In this document: piece after piece, positions 45,880 through 57,679 of the stretch
How positions within the stretch are numbered: the first letter of the stretch is position 1
How the letters are laid out: each line of letters opens with the position of its first letter
Assembly: GCF_030272615.1 (NCBI RefSeq)
Contig: NC_081413.1
Location: 602,270,709-602,334,708, forward strand
DNA length: 64,000 nt
Direction of reading: 5' to 3'
Origin: Cryptomeria japonica
Taxonomy: Eukaryota > Streptophyta > Pinopsida > Cupressales > Cupressaceae
Program-made: the position numbers and the translations under genes
Notes under the pieces: generated by a model
Seen by the model: only the letters and a program-made list of their open reading frames with translations
What the model was told of the DNA's origin: nothing
Database searches by the model: none

Positions 45880-46160
45880 TTTTTCAGGACTTTATTGGAC
45901 TTTTTAGGGAGTTTTTTTAGGACATTATTTGATTTTTTTAATGATTTTTTCAGGACATTTTTCAATTTTTTTGGATTATTTCAGGACATTTTTCAATTTT
46001 TTTTGGATTATTTCAGGACATTTTTCAATTTTTATGATTTTTTCAATACATTTTTCAATTTTTTATGATTTTTTCAGGACATTTTTCAATTTTTTATGAT
46101 TTTTTCAGGACATTTTCAATTTTTTGTTTTTATTTCAGGACATTTTCAATTTTTATGATT
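45880..46160 (-). repeat. Tandem repeat TTTTTCAGGACATTTTTCAA, about nine units
   Basis: Units of about 28-36 bp share TTCAGGACATTTTTCAATTTTT and vary in the length of their T-runs. They lie within the noncoding interior of J, between the hairpins and the 3' LTR. Confidence 0.85.
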
Positions 46161-46816
46161 TTGCCCCCAGTGTCTAGCAAGGCAAGGAATATGACAGGTG
46201 AATAAATAGGCTTTTTGAAATGTTGGTGGATAGAGGGAAGACAAAGGTCTTTTATTATGGAGACAATACAGATGCAATTTTCAAGGGCTATGGTGTGATG
46301 GGACAAGAGACTGGATATGACAATTTAAAGAAGGAACATGGCATGAGGGATATGTCAAGAGGTTTTTGAAAAATATGTTTTGCATTTTATTTCCTTATGT
46401 CAGATCAAGATCAAGGAATGAAAAAGAGTGTATGGATAGTGATACGATATGGATAGGATAAGCAAGACCAAGAATGGATAAGGGACATGAACTGAAGGTT
46501 GGGATAGGATACGGGATAGTGGCAGAAAGTTGCAATAAGACAGGGAATATGGATGAAAGGTTGTAATAAGCAAATGGATAAATGACCAAAAGCTATGATG
46601 GACTAAAAGTTGCAAACAAGATGCATGATGCTCATGACGATCCTCAGCCTTGTCAAGATCAAAAGGTGGAAAGGGAAATTGGACATGAGGGACAATAGGA
46701 TATGAAGGATAATGACAGGGGTTCGATAGGATAATGGAACAATGAAAGAAAAAAGGATATGATAGGATAAAACTTGTCCCCAAGTATGGTATGCAAGAAG
46801 TTCATAGATTACGCAT

Positions 46817-46950
46817 GATGCCTGTTTGCCAAGTTTTCATCACGGTACTTGCCCAAGGCGCCTGTTTGCCAGGTTTTCACTAGTGGACGAATTATTTTTC
46901 TTTATTTTTTTTCTTTTGTCTTTTTTTTTCACTTTTTTTTTTTGACTTTT
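46817..46950 (-). ncRNA. Twin bulged hairpins of element J after an A-rich leader
   Basis: Minus strand order: A-rich leader (46950-46890), hairpin J-a (46881-46857: outer AGTG/CGCC, bulge AAAA, inner CCTG/CAGG, loop GCAAA), hairpin J-b (46841-46817: outer GATG/CATC, bulge AAAA, inner CTTG/CAGG with one G-T, loop GCAAA). The J-b outer stem differs at paired positions from H-2a (GGTG/CACC) yet still pairs. The layout is the same as in element H. Confidence 0.6.
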
Positions 46951-47301
46951 TCAATAGAAGATGGACACATGATAGGGGATGGAAGAAGGACTCAAGCATC
47001 TTTTTTCTTGGATAGTAGCCTTGAAAAAAATGGACCATGACCTTTAAAAGTATGCTCAAAGACGTTGGTAGGATAAGGACATGGAAAAAGAGATGAAACT
47101 GGCGAGGATTTATGCAAAGGATTGGATCAAAGGGATCGAAGGATGAAAAATATGCATTGGATAATGGATAGGGTATTGGAAAAACTGTGCTTGAGTGGAT
47201 AGAAATGTTGGCAAGATTGACATTGGCACACACCTTGAGGGGTGATGGACTAATGGAGGAAAAATGGATTTCAGATTGTGAGATTTGGATGGAGGAATAG
47301 C

Positions 47302-49929
47302 TTAGGATTTTGGGACATAAGGGCCCAAAATGGATGAAGAAGGTGATGGAGGAACAAATTTGAGAGGGTTGGATGGAGGAATAGCAATTTTGGATGCCAA
47401 TTTTGGCGTTTCTTTAGGCTTTTGTGCTTCAAGGAGCCGCTTAGGGATCCACATGGTTTTTGATTTTTCATGCTTTTGTGGTTCCTTGGAGTGCATTGCT
47501 TGCACAAGGGATTTAGGAACCCATATAGATTTTGACTTTGCTTTATTTTGCTCAATGGGCCTTTGTGGCCTTTTGGATATTTCTTTTTCTTTATAGATCA
47601 TATTGTTCTTTGTTTTGACATGTCGATTATATTGGACATGTTGATCCTTGAATACATGTGGATTGCTAGACTTATGACTTTTACACTTGGCATCCAAATT
47701 GCTTGGAGGGGGAAAGGAATGCATGGATGGATATGAATGAAATGGAGTTCTTTTGGATGGATGAAATTTACTCAAGGATGTGTGCCTTTGCTAACCTTGC
47801 ATAGAGGACGAAGGGATATAAGGACCTAAGATGGATGGAAAGTATGATGAGGAAGGTGTATGTTTTGATTTTGATGGAGGGATACCAACGTCTTGAGGGT
47901 GAGTTGTGTAGACATGACCCTTAAGATCTTCTTTGATATGGAGGGGTTCTTTCTCATGAAGGTCTACTCCTTTGTCTTTATGAATATCTTGACTTGTAGG
48001 ATACTCTTTTCTTTGGGAAGAAGACATGAGTCCATTATGAGGTGGAGATGATATGAGAGAAATAATGAGATCTTGAAGTGGATCAAATTGCACCAAAGTG
48101 GAAGAACCCATTATGCATGTCGAGGGTTCATGAACATCTTGCACTGACACGTTAGAATCATGAGGGGGATTAGGATCATGAGGGGGACTAGGATTGTGTG
48201 GTGGGCATGGTTCAATGACAGGCTCTTCAAGAGATGGAATGGGAAAAATAATGGGATCATCACAAGAAATGAGATCTTGGAGTGTATATGGAGCATTAGG
48301 ACAAGGAGATGGAGGAACAAAAGGATCTTGTGGAGGATTTAAAGGAATAATTTGATCTTGACAAGGAGGAAGATCATTGGAATCCTCTTTAAAGGTGCTT
48401 TGCTCTTGACTTTCAATGAGATCATCAGAAAGGATGGAAGGAATATCTTGATCTTTCTGAGGAAGTGGAATGTCAATGGGATTTGGAAGGACATTTTTTT
48501 CATGACATGGAAGGGAATTGTTTGGGATTGGATGGACTAGGATATCTTGATCTTGCTCGAGGAATGGAGTGTCAATAGGACTTTGGATAGGATGGACAAG
48601 AATAAGGGAATCATCATGAGTGTCTGGGAACATGGATTCCTGGTCAACAATTGGATGGGATGATAAGGTTTCAGGATCTTGATCTTGATTTTCTTTAGGA
48701 CACGTTTCTTCATGCTCTAAATTATCCTCTTGACATGGGGTTGGACTTTGGATATGCATGGAGGATTCTGACAAGGAATTAATGTTTTGACATGAAGGAA
48801 ATGCACTTTGAACATTTGTGATGGATTCTGGCAAGGAATCAATGCTTGAACATGAGGAAGAGGGACTTCGAATGGGGTCCTCTAAAACAGGTAATGGCAA
48901 TAAAGTGCATGGTGGCATTGGGTCTTGTATTTCTGAAACATGACAAGGATGTGCATCATGAATTGGATTATCAATTATGGATAGCCCTTGGATAATTGCA
49001 TCCTTGGGTGCATTGTTTGATGAGGACAATATAGAAGGTTCTTGTGAAACTTCTAAAGGTGTAGGGATAGATGCCACTGGAGAGTCAATTTGTTTGTGGG
49101 GGGATGAGGCATTGCTAGACATAAGTGTATTATCTTTATCTTCCTCAAAGAACTCACTTGGTAGGTTCCTTAAGAGCCTTGCAATAAAGCCACCTTTCTT
49201 TCAAGGTTTTGACATAGTTGTATCTGGAATTTGAACTTGTTTGGCAAGGAGTTGGTTCTGATCTAATGTCATGTTTTGATATTGGACTTGGTTCAATTGT
49301 TCAGACATATTTGAAACTTAGGTTGGTGTGTGCTGCAACCTTTATTTTTGAATGTTTGGTTGTGGTTGTTGACAATGATATTCCACCATTGGTTGAACCA
49401 TTTGTGGACATTGTATAGTTGGTTGGACATATTGTTGAAATTGGACCATTGGTTGTATTGGTTGTATATGTTGAACAATTGGTTGAACCATTGGTTTTAT
49501 TGGTTGAAAATCTGATTGATAGTAAACACCTTCTTGTTCTTGTTGTGGAGGCACATAATGTTGAAATTGAAGTTGTCTCTTTTCTTGAAATTGTTTCATC
49601 ATCTCTATTTGGGAGAGGAGAGCTGGTATGTCTGATCATTCAAGAAGAGATCTTACATCAATTGACTCAATCTTTGGATTTTGACCTAGAAATTTTTGAA
49701 ACATTTTGGACATTTGTGATCTATTCTTCTCAATGTTTTTCACTCTTTGTTCCAATATCTCCGTTTCTTGAGCTAGTTTCTCCTCTAGTTTTTGTATTTG
49801 GAGACTTGTTTCATCATAAAAAGTTTGATCCAAGTTCTGAGACATGTAGAGATTGGATTGACATGATTGATTTCCCAATTGTGATGACATGGCTTCGTAA
49901 GAAGGTTGAGACCTCATTTCAGCAAACAT
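47302..49929 (-). CDS. Element J: long Pro/Ser/Gln-rich protein of unknown function
   Basis: One frame runs from the ATG at 49929 (MFAEMRSQPS) for 876 codons with only five stops (near 49636, 49342, 49321, 49210, 47791), so it was recently open. Parts in order: a coiled coil (LQIQKLEEKLAQETEILEQR), a Gln/Pro/Val-rich stretch with repeated QPMVQ words, GGFIARLLRNLPSEFFEEDKD, a 400-residue acidic Pro/Ser/Asp-rich region without strong fold (443 codons uninterrupted, 49122-47794), and a basic tail with two KS-x-W-x-PK-x-L motifs. SILGPY(I/V)P occurs twice, at the end of each half. No zinc knuckle or enzyme motif. I do not recognise it; it could be a diverged Gag-like or accessory protein. Confidence 0.6.
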
Positions 49930-49989
49930 GTCACTATGAAATGCAATATTTTGGAAATTTTCAAGGACAATATATGATATGCAACTAAA

Positions 49990-51780
49990 TGCAAACTAAA
50001 TAAATGAGAATGCAATCTATGGCAAGAATGCAATCTATGTTTTTGGTTATTTTTCAAGATTTTGACAAACTTTTTGGAATGCAAATCTAAAAGAGACCCT
50101 TAGGAAATTGAAATTATGTCTAGACCTCAAAGGACAAAAGGACCAAGTGACAAAAGGACAAAATGACAATATCTCCCCAATATGCTTGGATACTAAGCTA
50201 GGTTTGACCAAATGACAATAATGACAAAAAAGAGAAAAGGTTGATAAGGTCTAGACTTCCTAACAATGACTTAGGGTTTATCAAAGATTTGGATTACTCA
50301 AGCATGACAAAACCTAGTTTTGACACTATATGCAAAGGGACAATTACTATGCAAGTGACCCTAATATGATATGATAATGACCTAAGCTTAATGAAGAGAC
50401 CTAGGGTATGCAAATGCAAATGTATGACAATGCCAACCTAAGTTTGAATTATGAAATTGTATTACTCTAATGCAAGAGGACACATGCAAATGGATGACCC
50501 TTATTGATATGCAAAGGAGTATGACCTAGGTGAAACTTAACCTTGGTAATTGACAATGAATTTGTGAAATGCAAACCTAGGATGCACCTAAATCTAAGTG
50601 ACATGAATGTTGAGACAAGATTTTGAAAAATATTTGACAACCATGTTTGAAGGTGTTTTGAACCTTGTTGGATGAAATGTTCTTGTGTTTAACCTTGTTT
50701 TGAATCAATTTGTCTTGAGATGCAATTCAACTTTTGACAAACAAAGAAGACAAGATATTTCAACTTAGACTCAAAACAATCATGCACATTCACACATTTC
50801 TTATGGTAGGCAAGGACATTAGGTACTTGAGAGGTAGACTTGTTATGGGATTCAAGGAGAATACATAGATGCTTGACCCCACGGGCTCCCCTCCATGGCA
50901 CTCACTTCTTAGGGCAGCCAAGCATCAGTCCCCATGGAAATCTCCCCATGGCGAACTTAGTATCTCTTCCAAGTATCTGAACTTGTCCTTCTCAAGCAAC
51001 TAGAAGGATTTTTGGCCTCTAAATACAAGGTGTTTAGTAAGGATTTCTGTTAAGTGTTACTCCTTGATGTCACGCAAGCATGATTGAGACATTAAGCCCA
51101 TCACGATACCAAACAAATGTAGTCACGCAGGCAAGATTTAGACCGTGAGGTCCTACTTAGATGTTGATATGAGAAAGAGTTCAAGGGTCATACTTTCCCA
51201 AGTAACTGCAATTCCCATGTAACCCTTCCTTCAAAGCTTTCGCCCATCAGGTATTTGTTTATAGTGAGTTATAATGCCAAGGTATTCTAGCCGTACTCAC
51301 TTTGGGTCGTTCCCTTCTCATGATTATCACTTACTTGCAAAAGCAAATGGTCGAGAAGGCAGGCCCTCTAAAGGTGACACACAATCAAAAACATGAGCAT
51401 GGTATTGAAGATCTGGATTTCTGATCACCCTAAGAAGGATGAGAGCGTACTCTCCTACTCCAATGTCATACTCAACAATCAAAGAAAACATACATTCATT
51501 CCATCCTATTTAGAAATCACTAGGTGCCTAAAAATTAATTTCAAACACAAAGTTTAGTTGTAGTCCAAGGCAACCAGCAAAACCCAAGTCAGAAGTTTGA
51601 TATGTTTAGTCTTTGACTATCAAATCTGCATAAAACATGTTAGTAGTTTCAATTGTTATCTTTGTCATGCGTATGCCAAGGTTCTGCACAGAGAATCAGT
51701 ACCAAAAATCCAAAAAGCAGAAACAAAATGCAAAAGAAAACAATTTGCAAGTGAAAAACACTATCTTTTACCCCTGTTTC
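49990..51780. other. Element J: 5' leader and internal noncoding region
   Basis: AT-rich part with many ATGACAA words (50100-50560), then a more GC-balanced leader (50880-51420). No ORF with family features is seen. Confidence 0.45.
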
Positions 51781-51784
51781 TGGC

Positions 51785-51895
51785 TCTACACAGACGCAGA
51801 ATGTCTGACATAGGTGCAGAATGTCTAACACAGGCATAGAATGTCCTTGACATAGGTACAGAATGCTTGACATAGACGTAGAATGCAAAAGCATC
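51785..51895. repeat. Short tandem repeat, unit about 21 bp
   Basis: Five inexact copies of GACATAGGTGCAGAATGTCT-like text just inside the J 5' LTR. Confidence 0.75.
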
Positions 51896-51907
51896 GTTAG
51901 GGGGTTA

Positions 51908-51926
51908 GTTCACGTCGGGTTCACCA
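51908..51926 (-). promoter_or_regulatory. Element J: primer-binding site
   Basis: Minus strand TGGTGAACCCGACGTGAAC, five bases inside the LTR. It starts TGG and its complement contains GTTC and ends CCA as a tRNA 3' end should. It is not the initiator-Met type; the tRNA is not identified here. Confidence 0.65.
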
Positions 51927-51931
51927 ATTAA

Positions 51932-53486
51932 TGTAGCTAGGAAATCGGAAATCATCAAAGCAAATCAATATTAGTCATAGCTAAATCACAAAAGCACAAA
52001 TGCAATGATCAATCCTAAGTACATCCAATAGAGACATGAAAGCAAAACATTCAAGATTTGAAAATTAAGCAAACCAAATGTAGATCTGAATATCTCCTTC
52101 ATGTGGCTCCATTGTCCTTCTTTCTTCTTCAAATAGCTTTGTTGTGGATCTCACCTACTAGTGCATGATCATGATATGAAAGCAAGTAGACAAGATGATT
52201 GCTCAAGAATACTCGAAGTGTGATTGATTCAACAAAGTGGTTATTTCGATAATGTGATTACCCTTGATTGAAGAAATTCATCCAATTTATAGACAAATTG
52301 GAGAGATGACAAGATTAGCATGAAGAGATTCAAATGCAAATTGCAAATCAATATGACAAATTATGACAAATTATGACAAATTTGCACTTTCTATGCAAAA
52401 TTGATTGATTGATAATTATGACAAAATTATGACAACTTTCTATGTCAAAATTGATTGATTGTCAATTATGAAAAATTATGACAAATTGAAATGTCATTCC
52501 CATGAAATTAGGAGAAAAATAGAAGGAAACTGAATTAGAAATTAGGTGAATTAGAAAATTGGAAAAATAGGAATTAGGAAATTAGAAAATGAGGAAAATA
52601 GGAATTAGGAAATTAGGAATTTAGTGAATTAATTAATAATTTTTCATTTATTAATCAATTCACAAAGAGGGAATTTAGACATTGATGAAAAATTAGGTAA
52701 ATCAATTAATAATTTGTCATTTATTAATTAATTCACAAAAAGAGGAATAATTAGTTAGCCAATTAAATTAAACATTTAATCATGACACGAAGACCTAGGA
52801 TAAATAAATAAATTATTTAACCTAGAGGGAGAAATGACAAACAGGGTTAAATGAATAAAATCATGAAGCCCTAAAAGATGAATTAGAAATGCAAGGATGA
52901 CAATTAGGTCTTGACAAAGGATAATTGACGTCGATTCAATTTGATCATGATTCTGAATTGATAAAAGACCAATGCTGACAAACAATTTGATTGATAAATG
53001 CACCAATTGATGAGGAACAATGACTAATTGATCCAAATTGAGAAAGACGATGATCGATGACAAATCGATCACGAAATGACAAAATTGACAAGAGGACAAG
53101 GATCAATGACAAAATGGATCACAAGATGACAAGATTGATGACAAATTGATCAAAAGACAAGAATCGATCGCATGATGACAAGATTGAAATGATGACAAAA
53201 CCCTAATTAGGATTGACGATGTCAAAAATGATGACAAATGAATACGCACATTGATACAACAGGATAAGATTGACCAAAATCATGATTGAAGACTATTGTC
53301 GACAAGACCAAATTCGAGAGTGAGATAAATGAAGAATGCAGAAGAAGGACTCAATGCTCACAAATGATAAAGACCAAGTGCGTAACATAGGAGAAATGTT
53401 AATGCGACGCAAAAACTCTAAAATGAGACAATGCGCCAATGTTAAAGTATGACTCCGCAAGCGTTGACCATTTTTAGGTGTCTACA
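51932..53486 (-). mobile_element. Element J: 5' LTR
   Basis: Near-identical to 43268-44822. One visible difference is the loss of an 11-bp GATGACAAATC unit near 53165. Minus-strand TATAAA at 52291-52286. Confidence 0.9.
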
Positions 53487-53491
53487 ATTAC

Positions 53492-53646
53492 CAAAATATC
53501 TAGAACATTCTAACAAACTGTAGTGGCCATAACAATACAAGAGTGACATCCACTATGAACAACATATCTTTTGTGCTGCCAGAAGTTCCCATTTTGCAAC
53601 CTTATCACTTCGGTGTTAATGGAGTCTTTACAACCCACTTTCCTTT
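53492..53646. other. Spacer between elements J and D
   Basis: No feature is recognised. It is the continuation of the sequence left of J once J and one target duplication are removed. Confidence 0.4.
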
Positions 53647-54581
53647 TGAGGAAATTGGCACTCATCTACTAGATTGATTAGTGGTTTGGGGTTGTCATTG
53701 ATGGAAACTCTTCTTGGGATTCCTATCTAGAAATCATGGATGTTGATATTCGGAAGTGGATGTGAAATGGTAACTAGTTAACTGGTAATTCAGGGTGAGA
53801 AGAGAATCTTTTGGTTTGGAAGCTCTCTGGTGATTGTGGTGTTATGAATCATGAATGGGATTATAGGGTCGACATAGAGAAATCATCTTATCATCTTTTT
53901 GGTGATACGCCTTTTTTTTAATGATCCGGTCAAGCCGACTCCTGATTACACATTACATCTTCAGGCTAACTTCATAATTTTCTATTTTGTGATTGTGGAT
54001 ATATAAGAGCGGTGTAGAAGATCTTTTTGGTGTATGGTACGATTGTATGCAAGAGAGTAGTGGTCAAGAATCAATTTTGGCATAGTTGCATGTGCACATT
54101 CTTTATCCAGTAGCCGACTAAGACATAAAACATAGAGCAGAGTAGCAGAGGTGATACAAACAAAGTTTTACACTTAACCAGAACTCATCTAGGTATTGTT
54201 AGATGTTATTTTGGTCATTCATTGTAATCCATCACTATAATTGATCTGTAAGGCAGTGAGCCTTTTGGGGTTGTAGTCCTTATTGTAATTGAGTTGTAAG
54301 CTCTAGGTAGTGTGCCTAAATGCCTGTGCATTCCCCATTTTGTAATATTGTTTTGCTACTAGCCATAGTGGAATAATATTGTGGGTTCAAATCCCACCAT
54401 GTTTTTTCTCATTTGGGTTTGCATGTAAAAATCTTGGTGTGATAATTTTTTGGTTGATTGTTTTGAGTTTCTGCATTTCACTTTCATGCTTATGCTTCTG
54501 GTGGTTCAAGGTTAAGTCCGAAATTTTATTAACCTGTAGAACACTGATTCACCCCCCTCTCAATTTTCCTTGATTTCAACA
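53647..54581 (+). mobile_element. Element D: 5' LTR
   Basis: Start set by similarity to LTR A (TGAGGAAATTGGCACTCAT against TGTTGGCAATTGACACTCAT); ends TTCAACA. TATATAAG at 54000-54007. CACCCCCCTCTCAATTTTC lies near the end. Confidence 0.75.
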
Positions 54582-54583
54582 AT

Positions 54584-54595
54584 TGGTGTCAAAGC
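54584..54595 (+). promoter_or_regulatory. Element D: primer-binding site
   Basis: TGGTGTCAAAGC, a two-base variant of the initiator-Met type, two bases after the LTR. Confidence 0.75.
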
Positions 54596-54649
54596 CTAGT
54601 TCCTCTAAGGAATTCTAACTGCCTGAGGAAGGTCCCGGAGATTGAATCA

Positions 54650-55785
54650 ATGGATTCTGGTTTGTAGAGACAACTTAATGTGGCACTTGAGGATCTTGAT
54701 GCAACAAGAAATGAGATCAATACCTTAAAGAGAAACCTGAACACGACTGAAGACTTCATTAATAATTTGAAGGATCAAGTGAACTCTACAAGAGAGAAGA
54801 GGAAGTAATTCATGGATAAGCTAAAGGACAAATAAGATCAATGCATGGAGAATCAGGACAAAGCTGATGAATGTGACAAACTTGCAAGAGAGAATGTTTC
54901 CTTGAAGAATGAGATGCAATCCATTGTGATGAGGCTAACTAAAGAGATTGAAGACCAAAAGAAGAATGAAGAAAGCTTAACTCAATCACTGAAGGACATA
55001 GCAGATGAATACTTTAGCCTTACCTATGAGAATGATCAGTTGAAGCTTTATTCACACAATCAAGGAATAATGATCAATAAATTGAAAGATAGATTATTTC
55101 CCTAAGAGATAACTTGCTACTGCAAATGAATACAAAGATGAATTCAATGCTAGCTCAGCAAGGCTTGATCAGATCCTGGAAAGTTAGAGACATGGAAAGG
55201 ACATGTGTGGACTTGGATTTGAGAAAGGAGAATCCTCCAGATCTAGACAAAGCAATGCAAAACCTAAAATCAAGAACCCTTTGGTAAGATAGCCTAATGC
55301 TCATAAATTCAATGGTAGATGTTTTACTTGTAATAAATTTGGTCATATGGCGAATCAATGTAGAAGTAAGATGAATAATGTGAACAATGGTCCTACCTTT
55401 ACCAATCAGTGTTTCATATGCAATAATTTTGGTCACAAGTCAAATATGTTCAGAGTAATGAATACTTTTCAAAACAAGAGATGTTATGCTTGTGGAATAT
55501 TTGGACATATTTCTAACCAATGTGGGATGAGACCAAATCAAATGAACTTTAGACCTATGCAGAATGTTGTTTGTCATGCATGCAATACAACCGATAACAT
55601 TGCAAAGTATTGTAGAAGAAAGAAGAGTGATCTGGTAGACAAGAACAAATCTAGTGATAAAGGCAAGGAAAAGGTATAGGAGATCATAGACAAGAATGAG
55701 AAGATGTGGGTCAAAAAATATGAATCTAAAGCAAACAATGGATCTTTACCTATATCCGGTGTAGGATATTCATCCAGTAACTAAG
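54650..55785 (+). pseudogene. Element D: ORF1, coiled-coil zinc-knuckle protein
   Basis: ATG at 54650 (MDSGL then TAG). A long heptad-rich region follows (LKRNLNTTEDFINNLKDQV, 54845-55105 open). Four knuckle positions are recognisable from 55322: CFTC...C intact; CFIC...GHKSNMF with the last Cys as Phe; CYAC...C intact; CHAC...DNIAKYC with the His as Asn. So two of the four are damaged. Frameshifts occur near 55105 and 55300. Same protein family as C ORF1 and E ORF1. Confidence 0.75.
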
Positions 55786-56184
55786 GCATTTGGCCTTAGG
55801 GGTGGCATTTTCGTGCAATATCCTACAAAACCCCCTTGGAGAGATCTGTGATTGATCATGGTAGATTGCAGATGTTTGGATATGATTATCCAAAACTCTT
55901 CATGATGATCCTTAAATTCGGTGAATTGATTAATGTTGAAGAGGACATCTGGTTGAACCTTATCATTGCATTTATGTCAACTTGAAATTAGGGTTTACAA
56001 ATTTAAAAAGGGAAAATGTGAATCATTTCTCACATTGTGAGCAAAGATTTGAAGCTGAAGAGCAAGGCGAACAAGTTATCAAGGCGATCCAAGAGCTTAA
56101 ATCAAATTCGACAAGATTTTTTGTGCATCCGACATACATAAGAGGTATTTTTAGAAGTTTATTGTGAACCCTAAATCTTTTGAA

Positions 56185-57679
56185 ATGGCATCATTTTCTG
56201 TTAATACTCCTTTGGTAGTTGAAGTTTTGGATAGAGAAAGGCTGCAATTTAAGAAGCACTCATTTAAATCAGTCAAGGACAATCCAAATGGTGCCTTCTC
56301 GTCTGTGCCCTCTAGTGTTCTGCATGTTGGTGATGTAAGAGCTTATATTTACTACAACATTGAGGAAACCGGAAATGAAGTTATTCTAGCACTTTACAAC
56401 CAACACCTCCAGGATAGGAATGTAAATCTTAAGCTAGAATATGAGAAATTGGGAGGAAGGGCTTCATGTTGTTCGTGCATTTCCACATGTTCAATGAGGA
56501 TGAATGGGTAAGATATATTCTGAGTCATGTGCATGATGAATTCATCTAGTTATACAAGCCTACAAAATCACCAATTAGGTCATTAATATAGTCACATGTC
56601 TGCATCAAACCGTTGACAAGCCTAATATGAGGAAAGTAGGAAAGACAATGGTAACAAAGGCAACTAGTGCATAGTTTGATAACAAGTCCATGACTATTGA
56701 TGATATCCAGGAGCATGACATAAGATTTGTGTCCATTATTATTGGCTACAAGGTCTATCAGTCTAGAAGATTTAATTCTATTTCTGAAACAACCATTTAT
56801 GCACCATACTAGATGGTGAAGGAAGACACTCACTATGACCTTTGTTCAGTTCTTCTTGAGGAACTCCTGAGCAATTTGAAAAAGATAAAATCAGACAAGA
56901 ATAATGTATTTAAGTTTAGTTCTCTGATTATCTGTCTAGCACCGTACTTAATGAACCAAATTCTTGGTACAAACAGAGTGCAATTTCCATTTGATTTACC
57001 GATGGCTACTCAAATCAAACAAGGTTTATAGAGATTGGGTAACAAGGAAAATCAGACAGCAACCTTGTGGATTTTCTTTAAAACCTTCCAAGGTTGGATG
57101 AAAGATAGAGAAAGGATCCCCAAAGAGGTTGTCAAGAAATATGAGACCATTATATGTTTCATGGTGGACAAAGACCAATGTCACATGGAAGTTATGGAGC
57201 CTAGGACAGTCTGGATTTTGTCAATGGGTTACGAGGTGGATGGTCAAACACTTGAAGCTTATGATCAACACCTTCTGATAGAATGAGTGGACCCCAATGA
57301 ACCAAGATTTGGTACATTTAAGGAGAAGGAGATGGAGTTGCACAAATAGTTCATAGTGCCTACAAGGAAGAGAAAAGTGTCTAAGATGGCTGAGGAAGTG
57401 GCAGTGCAGATGGGATTTACCAGAGAGGAGGTGAAGAAATAAAGGGAGAAGCATGCTCAAATGTAGGCTATGGAGGAATTCAAGAATCCCAAGGATGAAC
57501 TAGTTCCCTCTAAAGCCAAGCCAAAAGAGACCAAGTCTTCCCCTACTCCAGTAGTTCCATCATCAAGACAAAGCTCGTACGAAAAGGGGGTTTAAAAGAA
57601 AAAGGAGAATCCTAAACAAACCTATTTTGTATCTCCAGTGGCATCTAAGACTTAATCAAATGAAGAAGAAGATAAGTCT
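56185..57679 (+). pseudogene. Element D: ORF2, N-terminal part
   Basis: ATG at 56185 (MASFSVNTPL). Conserved landmarks of the family: VPSSVLHVGDV...NIEETG (against VPSGVVVKGDL...KIEDLG in E), SIIIGYKVYQSRRFNS (against AMVIGYQVFYSSRLNT), KEDTHYDLC, KKYETIICFMVDKDQCHMEV and SMGYEV. A basic, Lys/Pro-rich stretch starts near 57360. Several stops and frameshifts. It is cut at 57679 by element E. Confidence 0.7.

Larger units (their letters stand above)
43268..53486 (-). mobile_element. Element J: complete LTR retrotransposon with a long unknown ORF and no pol
   Basis: Two LTRs of 1,555 bp each, nearly identical by eye (43268-44822 and 51932-53486), with the perfect target duplication ATTAC (43263-43267, 53487-53491). 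On the minus strand the LTR starts TGTAGACACC after a gypsy-type polypurine tract almost identical to that of H. The 7.1-kb interior has a primer-binding site, a leader, one long frame (49929-47302), twin hairpins and tandem repeats, but no protease, reverse transcriptase, RNase H or integrase. It is therefore non-autonomous, probably mobilised by a Tat-lineage element such as an H relative. Confidence 0.9.
53647..57679 (+). mobile_element. Element D: pol-less two-ORF element, 5' half
   Basis: 5' LTR, primer-binding site, ORF1 and the N-terminal part of ORF2 in plus orientation, in the same order as elements C and E. The rest is displaced beyond the window by the insertion of E at 57680. LTR subfamily as in A. 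Confidence 0.8.

Noticed and set aside
47330-48540. Several plus-strand frames of 60-88 codons
   Set aside because: They overlap the long clean minus-strand frame of element J and look like its complement (Gly/Trp/Ile-rich).
49419-49988. Plus-strand frame of 189 codons
   Set aside because: Antisense shadow of the J protein frame; hydrophobic, with no family features. The minus frame continues on both sides.
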